A DNA stretch of 41,956 nucleotides from a bacterium (GTDB lineage Bacteria; BMS3Abin14), in assembly GCA_029210965.1 (NCBI GenBank), contig JARGFZ010000024.1, positions 1 through 41,956 of the forward strand. Direction: 5' to 3'. The notes under the pieces are model-generated. The model was not told the origin of the DNA and ran no database searches. It was given only the letters and a program-made list of their open reading frames with translations. The stretch's first letter is position 1; the number at the start of each line of letters is the position of its first letter. A program made the position numbers and the translations under genes. This document shows positions 25,055 through 32,800 of this stretch, in pieces.

Positions 25055-25427
25055 CCCCACCCTCGATCTCCTCAAGTACATAGGATGGTTCGGGCGGGGG
25101 TTGAGGGGAGAGTTCAGGTTCAGTGGGGGTGTTTACTATTTCGGTGGGAGTTGCCGCCTCATCAGCCCCATTGCTATCCGGCTGAAGGGTGGTTTCTTCC
25201 TCTTTATCCTCGTCAGGGACCATGTCTGGGTATCTCTGCCGGAACACCTCATGCTTTTCCTTCTGAAGGTCCATGCGGACCGTTTCCTGAAGATCATCCG
25301 CTGCTTTACGGAACTCTGCGAACCCCTTTCCCAGAGTTCGGGCGAGGTCAGGCAGTCTTTTGGGTCCGATGACGATGAGGGCTACTACCAGAATTATCAG
25401 TATTTCCTGCATTCCAATACCGAGCAT
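25023..25427 (-). CDS. tatB: TatA/TatB-type translocase subunit
   Basis: 134 aa. One N-terminal transmembrane helix (about 6-22), then the TatA/B hinge IGPKRLPDLARTLGKGFAEFRKA and an amphipathic helix. A long acidic, Pro/Glu-rich tail follows to the end. The GPKRLP (rather than FGxxKLP) hinge and the pairing with tatC favour TatB, though a bifunctional TatA/B cannot be excluded. It is the first gene of the tatB-tatC-MshEN unit. Confidence 0.85.
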   Translation of the reverse strand: MLGIGMQEILIILVVALIVIGPKRLPDLARTLGKGFAEFRKAADDLQETVRMDLQKEKHEVFRQRYPDMVPDEDKEEETTLQPDSNGADEAATPTEIVNTPTEPELSPQPPPEPSYVLEEIEGGDETEDDTKDG

Positions 25428-25812
25428 TATCTATGAACCTCTAAAGTGTGTGGGCGGCCCTCTATAGCACATCATCTGCTTCGTTATCGCCCCTCGGAAA
25501 GCCGCGCCGTATGTCGTCATATACGCCTCCGGTTCCCTCAGGACTCTGGCCTTGTATCTAACCCCTTCTTGAAAGTCTTGAACAAGCTGACAGCTGACTG
25601 CGGTTCTCTTCTTTGAGCCTCGTATCTGGAGCACTCCTGACAGCCGATAAGCGCGTTCCATCCTACGCGACAACGTACTGCGTTAAAGAGATTTATCGAT
25701 TTTACAGTTATACTATTATAAAGCCACTTGCCGCTCTTTGATGAATTAAATTTTATATGTTATTTACAGTACCCTGTCAACGAAAGCACCCAATGATAAA
25801 GGGAAAATCCAT
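25428..25812. other. Gap upstream of nadA and tatB
   Basis: This divergent region carries the promoters of tatB (minus) and nadA (plus). No confident promoter boxes could be fixed, although 25685-25770 is strongly AT-rich. 25500-25560 contains a near-palindromic GTATGTCGTCATATAC segment followed by GCCTCCGGTTCCCTCAGG and looks like an intergenic repeat. No gene is supported: the open frame across it has no family resemblance. Confidence 0.4.
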
Positions 25813-26733
25813 ATGAAAGACGAAGCGGTCAAAAAGGAAATCCGGGACCTTCTCAAAGAGAGGAAAGCTGTTCTTCTTGCCCACAATTATCAAAGGGACG
25901 AGATACAGGAGATCGCCGACCATACTGGTGACTCCCTGGGCCTGTCACAGATCGCGGCCGAATCAGATGCCCAGGTCATCGTTTTCGCCGGGGTCCACTT
26001 TATGGCCGAATCCGCCGCCATCCTCGCTCCGGACAGGACGGTTCTTCTTCCCCGGGCCGACGCCGGGTGCCCCATGGCCGACATGATCACTCCGGAGGGA
26101 GTGGCCGATCTCAGGGAAAAATATCCCGGTGGTACCGTGGTGGCCTACGTCAATACATCGGCCGCGGTCAAGGCAGTAAGCGACATCTGCTGTACCTCCG
26201 GGAACGCCGTTAATGTGGCAAAGTCATTGCCGCCCGAGGCCGATCCCCTCATCATGGTCCCCGATATGAACCTGGCGCAGTACATCGCCACCCAGGTTGA
26301 CAGGAAGATCGTCTGGCACGAAGGGTACTGCCCTATCCACCATCAGTACACCGCTGAGGATGTCCTGAAAGTCAAGGCCCGGCATCCTGACGCAGTCTTC
26401 GCGGCCCACCCGGAGTGTCGGCCGGAGGTCCTGGCGCTGGCCGACCATATCACCAGCACCTCTGGCATGTACACCTTCGCCCGGGAGTCCAAGGCACAGC
26501 AGATCATTATAGGTACGGAGATGGGGGTCCTCTACAAAATGAGGCTGGAAAGTCCGGAAAAAACCTTCATTCCCTTGTCCGGGAACATGATCTGCCCCAA
26601 CATGAAGCTGACAAAGCTTGCCGACATCCGGGATGCCCTGGTCAACATGGAGCCGGTGGTGACAGTGCCGGAAGATATCAGGGTCAAGGCAAAAGGGGCG
26701 CTGGACCGGATGCTGGCGGTGCCGAGGGACTAG
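25813..26733 (+). CDS. nadA: Quinolinate synthase
   Basis: Condenses iminoaspartate with dihydroxyacetone phosphate to quinolinate for NAD synthesis, using an oxygen-sensitive 4Fe-4S cluster. It is 306 aa, the short anaerobe-type length. The cluster cysteines are Cys86 (AGCPMAD), Cys202 (HPECRPEV) and Cys261 (MICPNMK). The substrate motif is [21 protein letters not shown]. Neither nadB nor nadC lies beside it. It ends at a heptamer array and a bidirectional terminator. Confidence 0.96.
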   Translation: MKDEAVKKEIRDLLKERKAVLLAHNYQRDEIQEIADHTGDSLGLSQIAAESDAQVIVFAGVHFMAESAAILAPDRTVLLPRADAGCPMADMITPEGVADLREKYPGGTVVAYVNTSAAVKAVSDICCTSGNAVNVAKSLPPEADPLIMVPDMNLAQYIATQVDRKIVWHEGYCPIHHQYTAEDVLKVKARHPDAVFAAHPECRPEVLALADHITSTSGMYTFARESKAQQIIIGTEMGVLYKMRLESPEKTFIPLSGNMICPNMKLTKLADIRDALVNMEPVVTVPEDIRVKAKGALDRMLAVPRD

Positions 26734-26765
26734 GAGTCAGGAGCCAGTACCCAGGAGCCAGTAGT
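26731..26765. repeat. Heptamer array beginning in the nadA stop codon
   Basis: TAGGAGT, CAGGAGC, CAGTACC, CAGGAGC, CAGTAGT. The first three bases are the nadA stop codon. Confidence 0.8.
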
Positions 26766-26794
26766 AAAATGGCCTCCCAATGGGAGGCCATTTT
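26766..26794. terminator. Bidirectional terminator between nadA and moaC
   Basis: A perfect 13-bp stem (26766-26778 with 26782-26794) with a 3-nt loop is flanked by A-runs on the left and T-runs on the right, so it can end both the nadA (plus) and moaC (minus) transcripts. Confidence 0.88.
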
Positions 26795-26823
26795 TATGTG
26801 ATCCTTTGATTTAAGATCTTTGC

Positions 26824-27339
26824 TTAAAGATCTTCTCCTGACTCCTGGCTCCTGGCTCCTGGCTCCTCAATTCGCCATTCCCCGCTCTTCCCCCCCGCCT
26901 TGTGCACAAGCCTGATATCCGTGACCCTGATCCCCTTCTCCAGGCTTTTGAGCATGTCGTAGACGGTGAGGGCGGCGATAGACACCGCCGTCATGGCCTC
27001 CATCTCCACCCCCGTCTTTCCGGTGGTCGTGGCGGTGCCTTCGATGCGGATGCCGGGGAGATCCTTGTCAGGAACGACATCGACCTTCAGGGAGTCGAGC
27101 CCGATGGGGTGGGTGAGTGGAATGAGTTCGGAGGTTTTTTTGCCGCCGGTGATCCCGGCGATGCGGGCCACGGCAAATACGTCACCCTTGGGTACGCCGC
27201 CATCCAGGACAACACCCAGAGTTTCGGGTGAGACCAGCACTTCAGCTCTTGCGGTGGCGGTTCGATGTGTAGCATCTTTCGCGCCCACATCCACCATCCT
27301 GGCGCGACCCTTTTCGTCCAGGTGGGTCAGGTCGGCCAA
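26824..27339 (-). CDS. moaC: Cyclic pyranopterin monophosphate synthase
   Basis: Works with MoaA to make cyclic pyranopterin monophosphate. The core is canonical: GRARMVDVGAKDATHRTA, ELIPLTHPIGLDSLKVD, TGVEMEAMTAVSIAALTVYDM, then DIRLVHKAGGKSG. A TTG at 27339 is the likely start (product 171 aa), just after the PilZ stop; an upstream ATG at 27399 would add 20 residues that overlap the PilZ gene. The last 14 or so residues (EEPGARSQESGEDL) are encoded by the CTCCTGG heptamer array and are not part of the family. Confidence 0.93.
   Translation of the reverse strand: MADLTHLDEKGRARMVDVGAKDATHRTATARAEVLVSPETLGVVLDGGVPKGDVFAVARIAGITGGKKTSELIPLTHPIGLDSLKVDVVPDKDLPGIRIEGTATTTGKTGVEMEAMTAVSIAALTVYDMLKSLEKGIRVTDIRLVHKAGGKSGEWRIEEPGARSQESGEDL
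26835..26869. repeat. Heptamer array encoding the MoaC tail
   Basis: Units CTCCTGA, CTCCTGG, CTCCTGG, CTCCTGG, CTCCTCA, inside the 3' end of moaC. It is the reverse-complement type of the CAGGAGC array at 26731-26765 across the terminator. Confidence 0.8.
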
Positions 27340-27343
27340 GGGG

Positions 27344-27688
27344 CTACTCGTCCTCGTCCATGAATTCGGTAATAATGCGGGCGTCTTCGGCAGAAACATC
27401 CCTGAAGGCTATGCCCAGCCCCACCATCCCATCATCGAGCTCCCGCATATGGACGATCTCACCGGTTATCTGGATGACGTGATCCCTGATGCCGAGGATG
27501 ACCTCCACCTCTTTGTTCTCTGACGGGACGGGTTGGGAACACTCAAGGAGGATGCCTCCTTCGGAAAGATCCAGGGTTCGCCCCACGATCTCCAAATCAA
27601 CACGGCCATCGGGATCCTTGTGGCTCAAGGAAACGAGGTTAAGAGTCTCAAGGCGTTTGTGGCGTGGTCTCGGTGGCTTTTTGCTCAA
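27344..27688 (-). CDS. PilZ-domain protein
   Basis: 114 aa, a single PilZ domain. The c-di-GMP-binding signature is present: basic RPRHKRLETLNLVSL near the N-terminus (R-x-x-x-R) and TLDLSEGGILLEC (D/N-x-S-x-x-G). Such one-domain proteins act as c-di-GMP effectors on motility, pili or exopolysaccharide. It is directly upstream of moaC with a gap of 4 bp, a likely operon. Together with the MshEN protein it is the second c-di-GMP-type domain in the window. Confidence 0.85.
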   Translation of the reverse strand: MSKKPPRPRHKRLETLNLVSLSHKDPDGRVDLEIVGRTLDLSEGGILLECSQPVPSENKEVEVILGIRDHVIQITGEIVHMRELDDGMVGLGIAFRDVSAEDARIITEFMDEDE

Positions 27689-27829
27689 CGTGATCCTCCT
27701 TGATGACCATCCTTGAGGCTGCTCGGCGGTAGACTTTTTAGCGGGAAATTAACCTCTACCAAGAAGTTTGATATAGGGCGATGGATATCATGTTTTCCCT
27801 TCTATTGCAATTAGTTTGGCCGATTCCTT

Positions 27830-27858
27830 TTGACTTTGAAAGGTCGATTGGCTATAGT
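27830..27858 (+). promoter_or_regulatory. Sigma-70 promoter of yjbQ
   Basis: TTGACT (27830-27835), a 17-nt spacer, then TATAGT (27853-27858). Each box is one base from consensus. Transcription would start near 27865, just before the AGGAGG ribosome site at 27874-27879. Confidence 0.75.
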
Positions 27859-27882
27859 CAACGGGTTTAAAAAAGGAGGGGT

Positions 27883-28290
27883 ATGCACAGGATTTCTGTG
27901 TCCACCAGACGGAGGGAAGAGCTGGTGGATGTCACATCATCTATCGAGGATGCTGTCGGGAAGGCCGGCATTCCTTTCGGCCTTTGTGTTTTGTACTGTC
28001 CCCATACAACCGCGGCGATCACTGTCAACGAAGGCGCTGACCCTTCGGTTGCAGAAGACATGGTGATGGGTCTCCAGCGGTTGATACCCGGGGATTGGAA
28101 CTTCTCCCACATGGAAGGCAACTCGGACGCTCACATAAAGGCCAGCCTCATCGGGCCCTCGGAAACGGTGATTATTGATGGCGGCAAGCTTGTTCTGGGC
28201 ACATGGCAGCGGATCTTTTTCTGCGAGTTCGATGGTCCTCGAAAAAGGGTATTTTTTGTGAAGCTTCAAGGCAGGGAAGAGACCAGATGA
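27883..28290 (+). CDS. YjbQ/UPF0047 family protein
   Basis: 135 aa, the usual size. The conserved YjbQ features are CPHTTAAITVNEGADPSVAEDM (His41, Glu50), HMEGNSDAHIKASLIG and LGTWQRIFFCEFDGPR. Escherichia coli YjbQ has weak thiamine-phosphate synthase activity, but the true role of the family is unclear. Its stop overlaps the start of the next gene (ATGA), so it is co-translated with the GltD-like flavoprotein. Confidence 0.9.
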   Translation: MHRISVSTRRREELVDVTSSIEDAVGKAGIPFGLCVLYCPHTTAAITVNEGADPSVAEDMVMGLQRLIPGDWNFSHMEGNSDAHIKASLIGPSETVIIDGGKLVLGTWQRIFFCEFDGPRKRVFFVKLQGREETR

Positions 28291-30242
28291 GCAGCCAGCT
28301 CAGCCTGGAAGGGTATAGGGAGTGTCACGTTTGCTCCGTCACCAACAAGATGAAAGCCAGGCAATGTTTCCAGTGTATCGGGCGCCTGGATCTTAAGGAC
28401 CTGCTGCTTCTCGAGGGAGAAAAGCGCTGGCGTCGTCAGCGAGCACCCATCCTGTCTGCCATATTTCCGGGATTGGGCCACTGGTACTCGGGCCGCAGGT
28501 ATATCGGTACCTACTTCTTTGCCATGGCTCCTCTGAGCATCGGCCTTATCCTTGCAACCTACCAGAAGTGGAGCTGGGGGTTGTCGATCCTTACCTTGTC
28601 CTTTATTCTTGTCTGGTTCCTTGCCATCATCGATTCCAGAAAAGGCCCCTTCTACTTCAATCCCCCCTGCCAGGAGGCCTGTCCGGGCAGCGTGCCATGC
28701 TCCCACTATGTTCACCTTGCCGCGGCAGGGAAAGACCTTGAATCCCTGGAACTGGTTGAGTCGGTATGCCCCTTTCCAGGGACCATAGGAAGGATCTGTC
28801 ATCACCCCTGCGAACAGGAATGCAACCGCGGCAAGGACGGTGAGTCGGTGGCCATCTGCGCTCTGAAGCGGTTCGTGGACGACAATACGGACAGATCCTA
28901 TAACTTCTACCGCAGGGAACTGGACAAGGGAGTCGAACCTGTGGGCAAGAAGGTTGCTGTGATCGGGGCTGGGCCTTCGGGTCTGAGCGCGGCTCTTTAC
29001 CTGAAACTCTTCGGGTTTGACGTCACGGTCTTCGAAGGCCGTGAGTTCGGGGGAGGCACTCCCGCTATTTACGCTCCGGAGTACAGGTTGCCACACAGCA
29101 TATATAAGCGTGAAGTGGACAGGATCCTCGAACTGGACCTGGACCTGAAGTTCGGAATGAGGCTTGGGGAGGATTTTACTCTCCAGGATCTGGAGAAACA
29201 GGGATTCAATGGCATCTACCTCGCCCTTGGCGCCATGCGGTCCATTGTTCTGCCCCACACCGGTGATGAAAAAGAAGGGTTCCTGGACGGTCGGGATTTC
29301 CTGGAAACGGTGGTCATTGGCGGCGGGATGGAGCTTCCAGGCGAGGTCCTGATCATAGGCGGTGGCAATGTGGCCATGGATGTGGCCCGTTCCGCGGTGC
29401 GCTGCGGTGCGGACAAGGTGAGGATCATCTGTCTGGAGAAACTGCCCGATCCGGAAGAAAAGAAGTTCACCTACGAGAAAAACGAGTGGCGCCGTGTCAA
29501 AACCGAGGATACAAACCAGTTCATGCCTGCCCACCCCTGGGAGATCGAGGAGGCTCTGGCCGAAGGTGTCCAGGTCCTGGATGGCGGGGCGACCCTATCC
29601 TTTGACAGGGAGGGTGGGAAGGTCGTGAGAGCTCACTGCCTGAAGGTCGAGAGGATCGACCGTGATCCGCAGGGCAGGCTGATCCCTGTGCTCACTGACG
29701 GTTCCGAATTCTCTGTTAAGGCCGACTGGGTCATCACCGCCGTGGGATCGGCTCCGGATTTCAGCTCCCTGGGCGGAGTTCCCAGGACAACCCCACTTAT
29801 GGAAGGAACGCCCCTGGTTCAACTGGAAGAGGGCACAGGGGTATCTATCCCGGTCGTGGCCGGAGGCGATCTGGCTGTGGGGCCGGCATCGGTGATCGAG
29901 GCCATCGCTGCCGGCAAGGAGGCCGCCCTTCATTTTTACAGGTCCCTTGTGGGAAGCCCTGCAGTCACTATCCGCTACAGGACACGCAAACTGATGGAGC
30001 CGTGGGCCAACTACGCCGACAGCCTGGACTTCAGGAACCGCCGCCGGGAGTTGACCATCGCGAAGGATGAAAGAGTGTGCTCCTTCAAAGAGGTCTATGG
30101 CGGGTTCGCCGAGACAGTGGCGAGGCAAGAGGCCGACCGGTGCATGCGCTGCGACTGGCCGCTGATGAGGGAAAGTAAAGTGAGGAAATTCTTCCGAAGC
30201 ATTAAAGGACAGAACGCAGAAGAAGGTCAAGAACAAGGTTAA
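28287..30242 (+). CDS. Membrane-anchored GltD-like Fe-S flavoprotein
   Basis: 651 aa from the ATG at 28287, which overlaps the yjbQ stop. The order is: an N-terminal zinc-ribbon-like CHVC...CFQC (13-30); a TM2-like membrane part (about 55-117, PGLGHWYSGRRYIGTYFF then two hydrophobic segments); an Fer4_20 8-Cys domain (C128, C132, C138, C161, C171, C175, C179, C191); an FAD site VAVIGAGPSGLSAALYL (223-239); and an NAD(P) site LIIGGGNVAMDVARSA. The end (GQNAEEGQEQG) contains a GAACGCAG stretch that looks repeat-derived. The soluble part matches glutamate synthase small subunit and related NAD(P)H:acceptor modules. The membrane anchor suggests electron transfer at the membrane, perhaps with another subunit. 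Confidence 0.82.
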   Translation: MSSQLSLEGYRECHVCSVTNKMKARQCFQCIGRLDLKDLLLLEGEKRWRRQRAPILSAIFPGLGHWYSGRRYIGTYFFAMAPLSIGLILATYQKWSWGLSILTLSFILVWFLAIIDSRKGPFYFNPPCQEACPGSVPCSHYVHLAAAGKDLESLELVESVCPFPGTIGRICHHPCEQECNRGKDGESVAICALKRFVDDNTDRSYNFYRRELDKGVEPVGKKVAVIGAGPSGLSAALYLKLFGFDVTVFEGREFGGGTPAIYAPEYRLPHSIYKREVDRILELDLDLKFGMRLGEDFTLQDLEKQGFNGIYLALGAMRSIVLPHTGDEKEGFLDGRDFLETVVIGGGMELPGEVLIIGGGNVAMDVARSAVRCGADKVRIICLEKLPDPEEKKFTYEKNEWRRVKTEDTNQFMPAHPWEIEEALAEGVQVLDGGATLSFDREGGKVVRAHCLKVERIDRDPQGRLIPVLTDGSEFSVKADWVITAVGSAPDFSSLGGVPRTTPLMEGTPLVQLEEGTGVSIPVVAGGDLAVGPASVIEAIAAGKEAALHFYRSLVGSPAVTIRYRTRKLMEPWANYADSLDFRNRRRELTIAKDERVCSFKEVYGGFAETVARQEADRCMRCDWPLMRESKVRKFFRSIKGQNAEEGQEQG

Positions 30243-30281
30243 AAGATCGTCATTCCGACATCATTGAAGTCCCGTTCCTTA

Positions 30282-30362
30282 CAAATCAATGACTTACGGA
30301 GTGAGTCATTGATTTGGGCGCCCCGCGCGGGGCGCATTGATGACTTTTTGCGAAGTCATCAA
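30282..30362. repeat. Three consecutive perfect hairpins
   Basis: 30282-30294 pairs with 30304-30316 (13 bp). 30318-30335 is an 18-nt palindrome of G and C only. 30337-30346 pairs with 30353-30362 (10 bp). The last contains GACTTTTTGCGA, shared with 193-204. The cluster ends 7 nt before the ribosome binding site of the small Cys-rich gene. Either a dispersed palindromic repeat or a structured leader. Confidence 0.75.
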
Positions 30363-30380
30363 CTTTCCAGGAGGAAAAAC

Positions 30381-30569
30381 ATGAGCAAGGATGTCCATAA
30401 ATGCAAAGGCAGCGACAGCTGTCATGAGGAGAACCACATGTGCAAGATCGTGATCCGGCAGGAGTTTGACAGGGTGCGTGAGATCGTCAGGGACAGCGAA
30501 TATTACTGTAAGCTCTGCGGCCGGGCCGCTCATAACGAAGCCAATCTCTGTAAGCCGGCGAGAATCTAG
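30381..30569 (+). CDS. Small cysteine-rich protein
   Basis: 62 aa, with GGAGG (30370-30374) 6 nt before the ATG. Six cysteines and several histidines: KCKGSDSCHEENHMCK, then YYCKLCGRAAHNEANLCKP. The second part (CKLCGRAA...NLC) is a zinc-ribbon-like pattern found in small proteins of Deltaproteobacteria; the function is unknown. It lies behind three hairpins and ahead of a strong terminator, so it is probably expressed separately from the flavoprotein gene. Confidence 0.75.
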   Translation: MSKDVHKCKGSDSCHEENHMCKIVIRQEFDRVREIVRDSEYYCKLCGRAAHNEANLCKPARI

Positions 30570-30575
30570 GTCTGG

Positions 30576-30612
30576 ACAAACAAAGCCTCCCGGTACGGGA
30601 GGCTTTGTTTGT
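30576..30612 (+). terminator. Strong terminator after the Cys-rich gene
   Basis: A perfect 16-bp stem (30576-30591 with 30597-30612), a 5-nt loop and T-rich right arm. It begins 7 nt after the stop codon. Confidence 0.9.
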
Positions 30613-30706
30613 TGAGGAACCTTTACAATGAGCAATGCAATTAAGGTTTCAACCTAAACTCCGTTTCTGGCTAAACTCGAAACCCTTGTTTCATAATTCC
30701 GGGCGA

Positions 30707-30783
30707 GTAGAAGGTAGAAAGTAAGAAACTCAGTGCCTGGCGTCTGGTGCCTGGGAACAAGGTACCAAATACCAGGTACTGCT
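30707..30783. repeat. Eleven-unit heptamer array
   Basis: GTAGAAG, GTAGAAA, GTAAGAA, ACTCAGT, GCCTGGC, GTCTGGT, GCCTGGG, AACAAGG, TACCAAA, TACCAGG, TACTGCT. The sequence changes along the array while the 7-bp step holds. The rest of 30613-30909 holds no gene. Confidence 0.65.
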
Positions 30784-30909
30784 CTTCAGTCCCAATTCAC
30801 GGCCTGAACCCTTTGGTTCCTCAACAACAAACAGCAAGTGGCGAGGAAAAGAGTTATACTTTTACCTTCATACTTTTTGCTTTCTATCCGTATCCAAGAG
30901 AAGTGTGTC

Positions 30910-31806
30910 ATGCGTCGTATTCTTCTGTTTCTGGTAACAAACTTTGCTGTCATCCTCGTCCTTGGAATTGTCGCGTCCCTATTGGGTGTTAATCGGTTTT
31001 TAACACCATCAGGCCTCGATCTCAAAGCACTCCTGATCTTCTCCTTTATCTTCGGAATGGGCGGCTCATTGATATCCCTTCAGATCTCCCGATGGTCAGC
31101 CAAGCGCCTCACTCGCTGCAAGGTCATCACTGGCCGCAGTGGCAGCGAAACCGAAACATGGCTCTATTCCACGGTGGAAAGGCTTACCCGCCAGGCTGAC
31201 CTCCCCATGCCCGAGGTCGCTATCTACTCCAGCAGCAGCCCCAACGCATTCGCTACGGGACCAAGCAAGCGCCGGTCCCTCGTGGCCGTCAGCACCGGTC
31301 TCATGGACAACATGAAACAGGATGAGGTCGAGGCCGTTTTGGCCCATGAAGTCAGCCATATCAGGAACGGGGACATGGTGTCGCTGGCTCTTATCCAGGG
31401 AGTTGTCAACACCTTCGTATTTTTCTTCGCCAGGGTCGTGGGGTACGCTATCGACGCGGCCCTTTCCAAGGGCAAACAGAGCAGAGGCCCAGGAATCGGT
31501 TATTATCTGGGAACCATCGTTGCTCAGATCCTGTTCAGTATCCTCGCCTCAATCGTTGTTTTCTGGTTCAGCCGGAAACGGGAATTCAGGGCAGACCAAG
31601 GCGCCGCCCGGCTGTCCGGCGCGGAGAAGATGGTCTCCGCACTGCAGGCCCTCCAGCGGGGGGTGTCGCAGCCACTGCCGGGCTCCATGGCGGCCTTCGG
31701 GATATCTGGTAAAAAAGGGACCGGCCTGAGCCGGCTCTTTATGACCCATCCTCCCCTCGAGGAGAGGATCGCGGCCCTGCAGGGCTCTGGAGCACACCCG
31801 GAATAG
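30910..31806 (+). CDS. htpX: HtpX membrane metalloprotease
   Basis: 298 aa from the ATG at 30910; an ATG at 30838 would add 24 residues read from intergenic sequence. Two N-terminal transmembrane segments (4-24, 38-58), then the zinc motif HEVSH (146-150, HExxH), two further hydrophobic segments, and the downstream Glu of the M48 family in SRKREFRADQGAARLSG. It degrades misfolded membrane proteins. NAFATGP, a family signature, lies at about 112-118. It is followed by a terminator. Confidence 0.95.
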   Translation: MRRILLFLVTNFAVILVLGIVASLLGVNRFLTPSGLDLKALLIFSFIFGMGGSLISLQISRWSAKRLTRCKVITGRSGSETETWLYSTVERLTRQADLPMPEVAIYSSSSPNAFATGPSKRRSLVAVSTGLMDNMKQDEVEAVLAHEVSHIRNGDMVSLALIQGVVNTFVFFFARVVGYAIDAALSKGKQSRGPGIGYYLGTIVAQILFSILASIVVFWFSRKREFRADQGAARLSGAEKMVSALQALQRGVSQPLPGSMAAFGISGKKGTGLSRLFMTHPPLEERIAALQGSGAHPE

Positions 31807-31833
31807 GGGAAAAAGGCCTCAGGATTGTACAGG

Positions 31834-31889
31834 GCAGAAAATAGAAAGTAACATGTAGAAAGTTAAAAAGTAGATACAAGATACTTGGG
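31834..31889. repeat. Eight-unit degenerate heptamer array
   Basis: GCAGAAA, ATAGAAA, GTAACAT, GTAGAAA, GTTAAAA, AGTAGAT, ACAAGAT, ACTTGGG, between the htpX stop and its terminator. Confidence 0.6.
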
Positions 31890-31918
31890 ACAGGTACCCG
31901 CAAATACCTGTCCCTTTT
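31887..31918 (+). terminator. Terminator after htpX
   Basis: A perfect 10-bp stem (31887-31896 with 31905-31914, GGGACAGGTA and complement), 8-nt loop, then four T residues. Confidence 0.8.
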
Positions 31919-32255
31919 ACCTTGAACCTGTTTCCTCATTACTTTCCTCCCAGAGATCTTCAAGGACTGGAAAAGGCTGAGCCAAGGGATCGCCGATGCG
32001 AAGTCACGCCATCCGTCTTCGTTGCACCATGATTGCGACTCCGACGTGACAAGCAGGCGTGGTTAAAAGGCAAGATACGACCCTAGGGTCTTCCAGGAGC
32101 CAGGAGCCAGGAGCCAAAAGGAAAGCGTGCTTCCTTTGATGGCGGCTAAAGCTGTCTCTCGCAGGGGAGCCCTTCGATCATGCCATTGGCGTGACTCAGG
32201 CGGCAGGGTACGCAGAGGGAAAGATTATTTACGGATTGGGAATTAAGTTCCGGGA
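31919..32255. other. Gap without genes
   Basis: Nothing coding is supported. 32094-32114 holds three exact CAGGAGC units. 31995-32030 contains TCCGTCTTCG and GTCACGCC fragments related to the 43-bp repeat family at 34705. Confidence 0.5.
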
Positions 32256-32429
32256 TTAGCTTTTCAGCTTTTCCCTGATACCCTTGGACCGTTCGGGCAT
32301 GGCCTTGTGGAAAAATTCCGCCTGCGCCTGCAGCCTGGCAAGCTTGTCGCGGACGAAAACGCTCTGCCATGCCTGGATCTGTTCCCTGGAACGATAATAG
32401 AGCAGCATCCAGGGGGCCTTATTACTCAT
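32256..32429 (-). CDS. Small helical partner of the nucleotidyltransferase
   Basis: 57 aa, beginning MSNKAPWMLLYYRSREQI. It is basic and helical, with FHKAMPERSKGIREKLKS at the end. It starts 8 nt inside the end of the truncated nucleotidyltransferase gene, so the two form one transcription unit. A small gene of this kind beside such nucleotidyltransferases suggests a two-gene module, possibly toxin-antitoxin-like; that is inference from the layout. Confidence 0.5.
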   Translation of the reverse strand: MSNKAPWMLLYYRSREQIQAWQSVFVRDKLARLQAQAEFFHKAMPERSKGIREKLKS

Positions 32430-32800
32430 CGTCCCACCCCGCAAGGATCCTTCTCAGGTGAACTGTATCCGCTTCATCCTGGGGCCAGCCTGTGCCTTCC
32501 TTCATGGCGATGAGAGCCTCGATGGGGGCAAGGGGAACCACACTTCCCTCGATGTCCATCTTTTCCCTGTTATCATAGTTGGCGCTGAAACTGACCGGCT
32601 CATTAATGAGAATATCCACCTGAAACCAGGAATTCGCCCTGTCGTAAAGGGAAAAAGCCAGCATCCCCTTTTCCTCGATCCAGTTGCGCCTGACAGCAGG
32701 ATCGAGGATCAGTTCCAGTTCCACCGGCGCCCTGGGAGCCAGGTCCAGAACTTGGGCGCTATCGATGAAGCGCCTCAGGTTGTTTTCCTCGAGGCAGATT
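32422..32800 (-). pseudogene. Truncated nucleotidyltransferase-like gene
   Basis: The readable protein runs from about LEENNLRRFIDSAQVLDL through APRAPVELELILDP, WIEEKGMLAFSLYD and FQVDILINEPVSF to APIEALIAMKEGTGWPQDEADTVHLRR. This is the C-terminal two-thirds of a family of stand-alone nucleotidyltransferase-like proteins (DUF6036/AbiEii-like). The N-terminal part with the G-S...D-x-D catalytic site is missing. Upstream of 32800 the frame stays open but becomes AT-rich and unrelated. A GTG at 32724 could start a 100-aa remnant. Likely inactive as a transferase. Confidence 0.6.

Noticed and set aside
25431-25673. Small gene on the minus strand upstream of tatB
   Set aside because: No recognisable motif or ribosome site; the sequence looks like an intergenic repeat with a near-palindrome.
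26305-26322. A second sigma-54-like match (TGGCACG...CTGC) within nadA
   Set aside because: It lies inside the coding sequence, its TTGC element is poor and no gene starts downstream.
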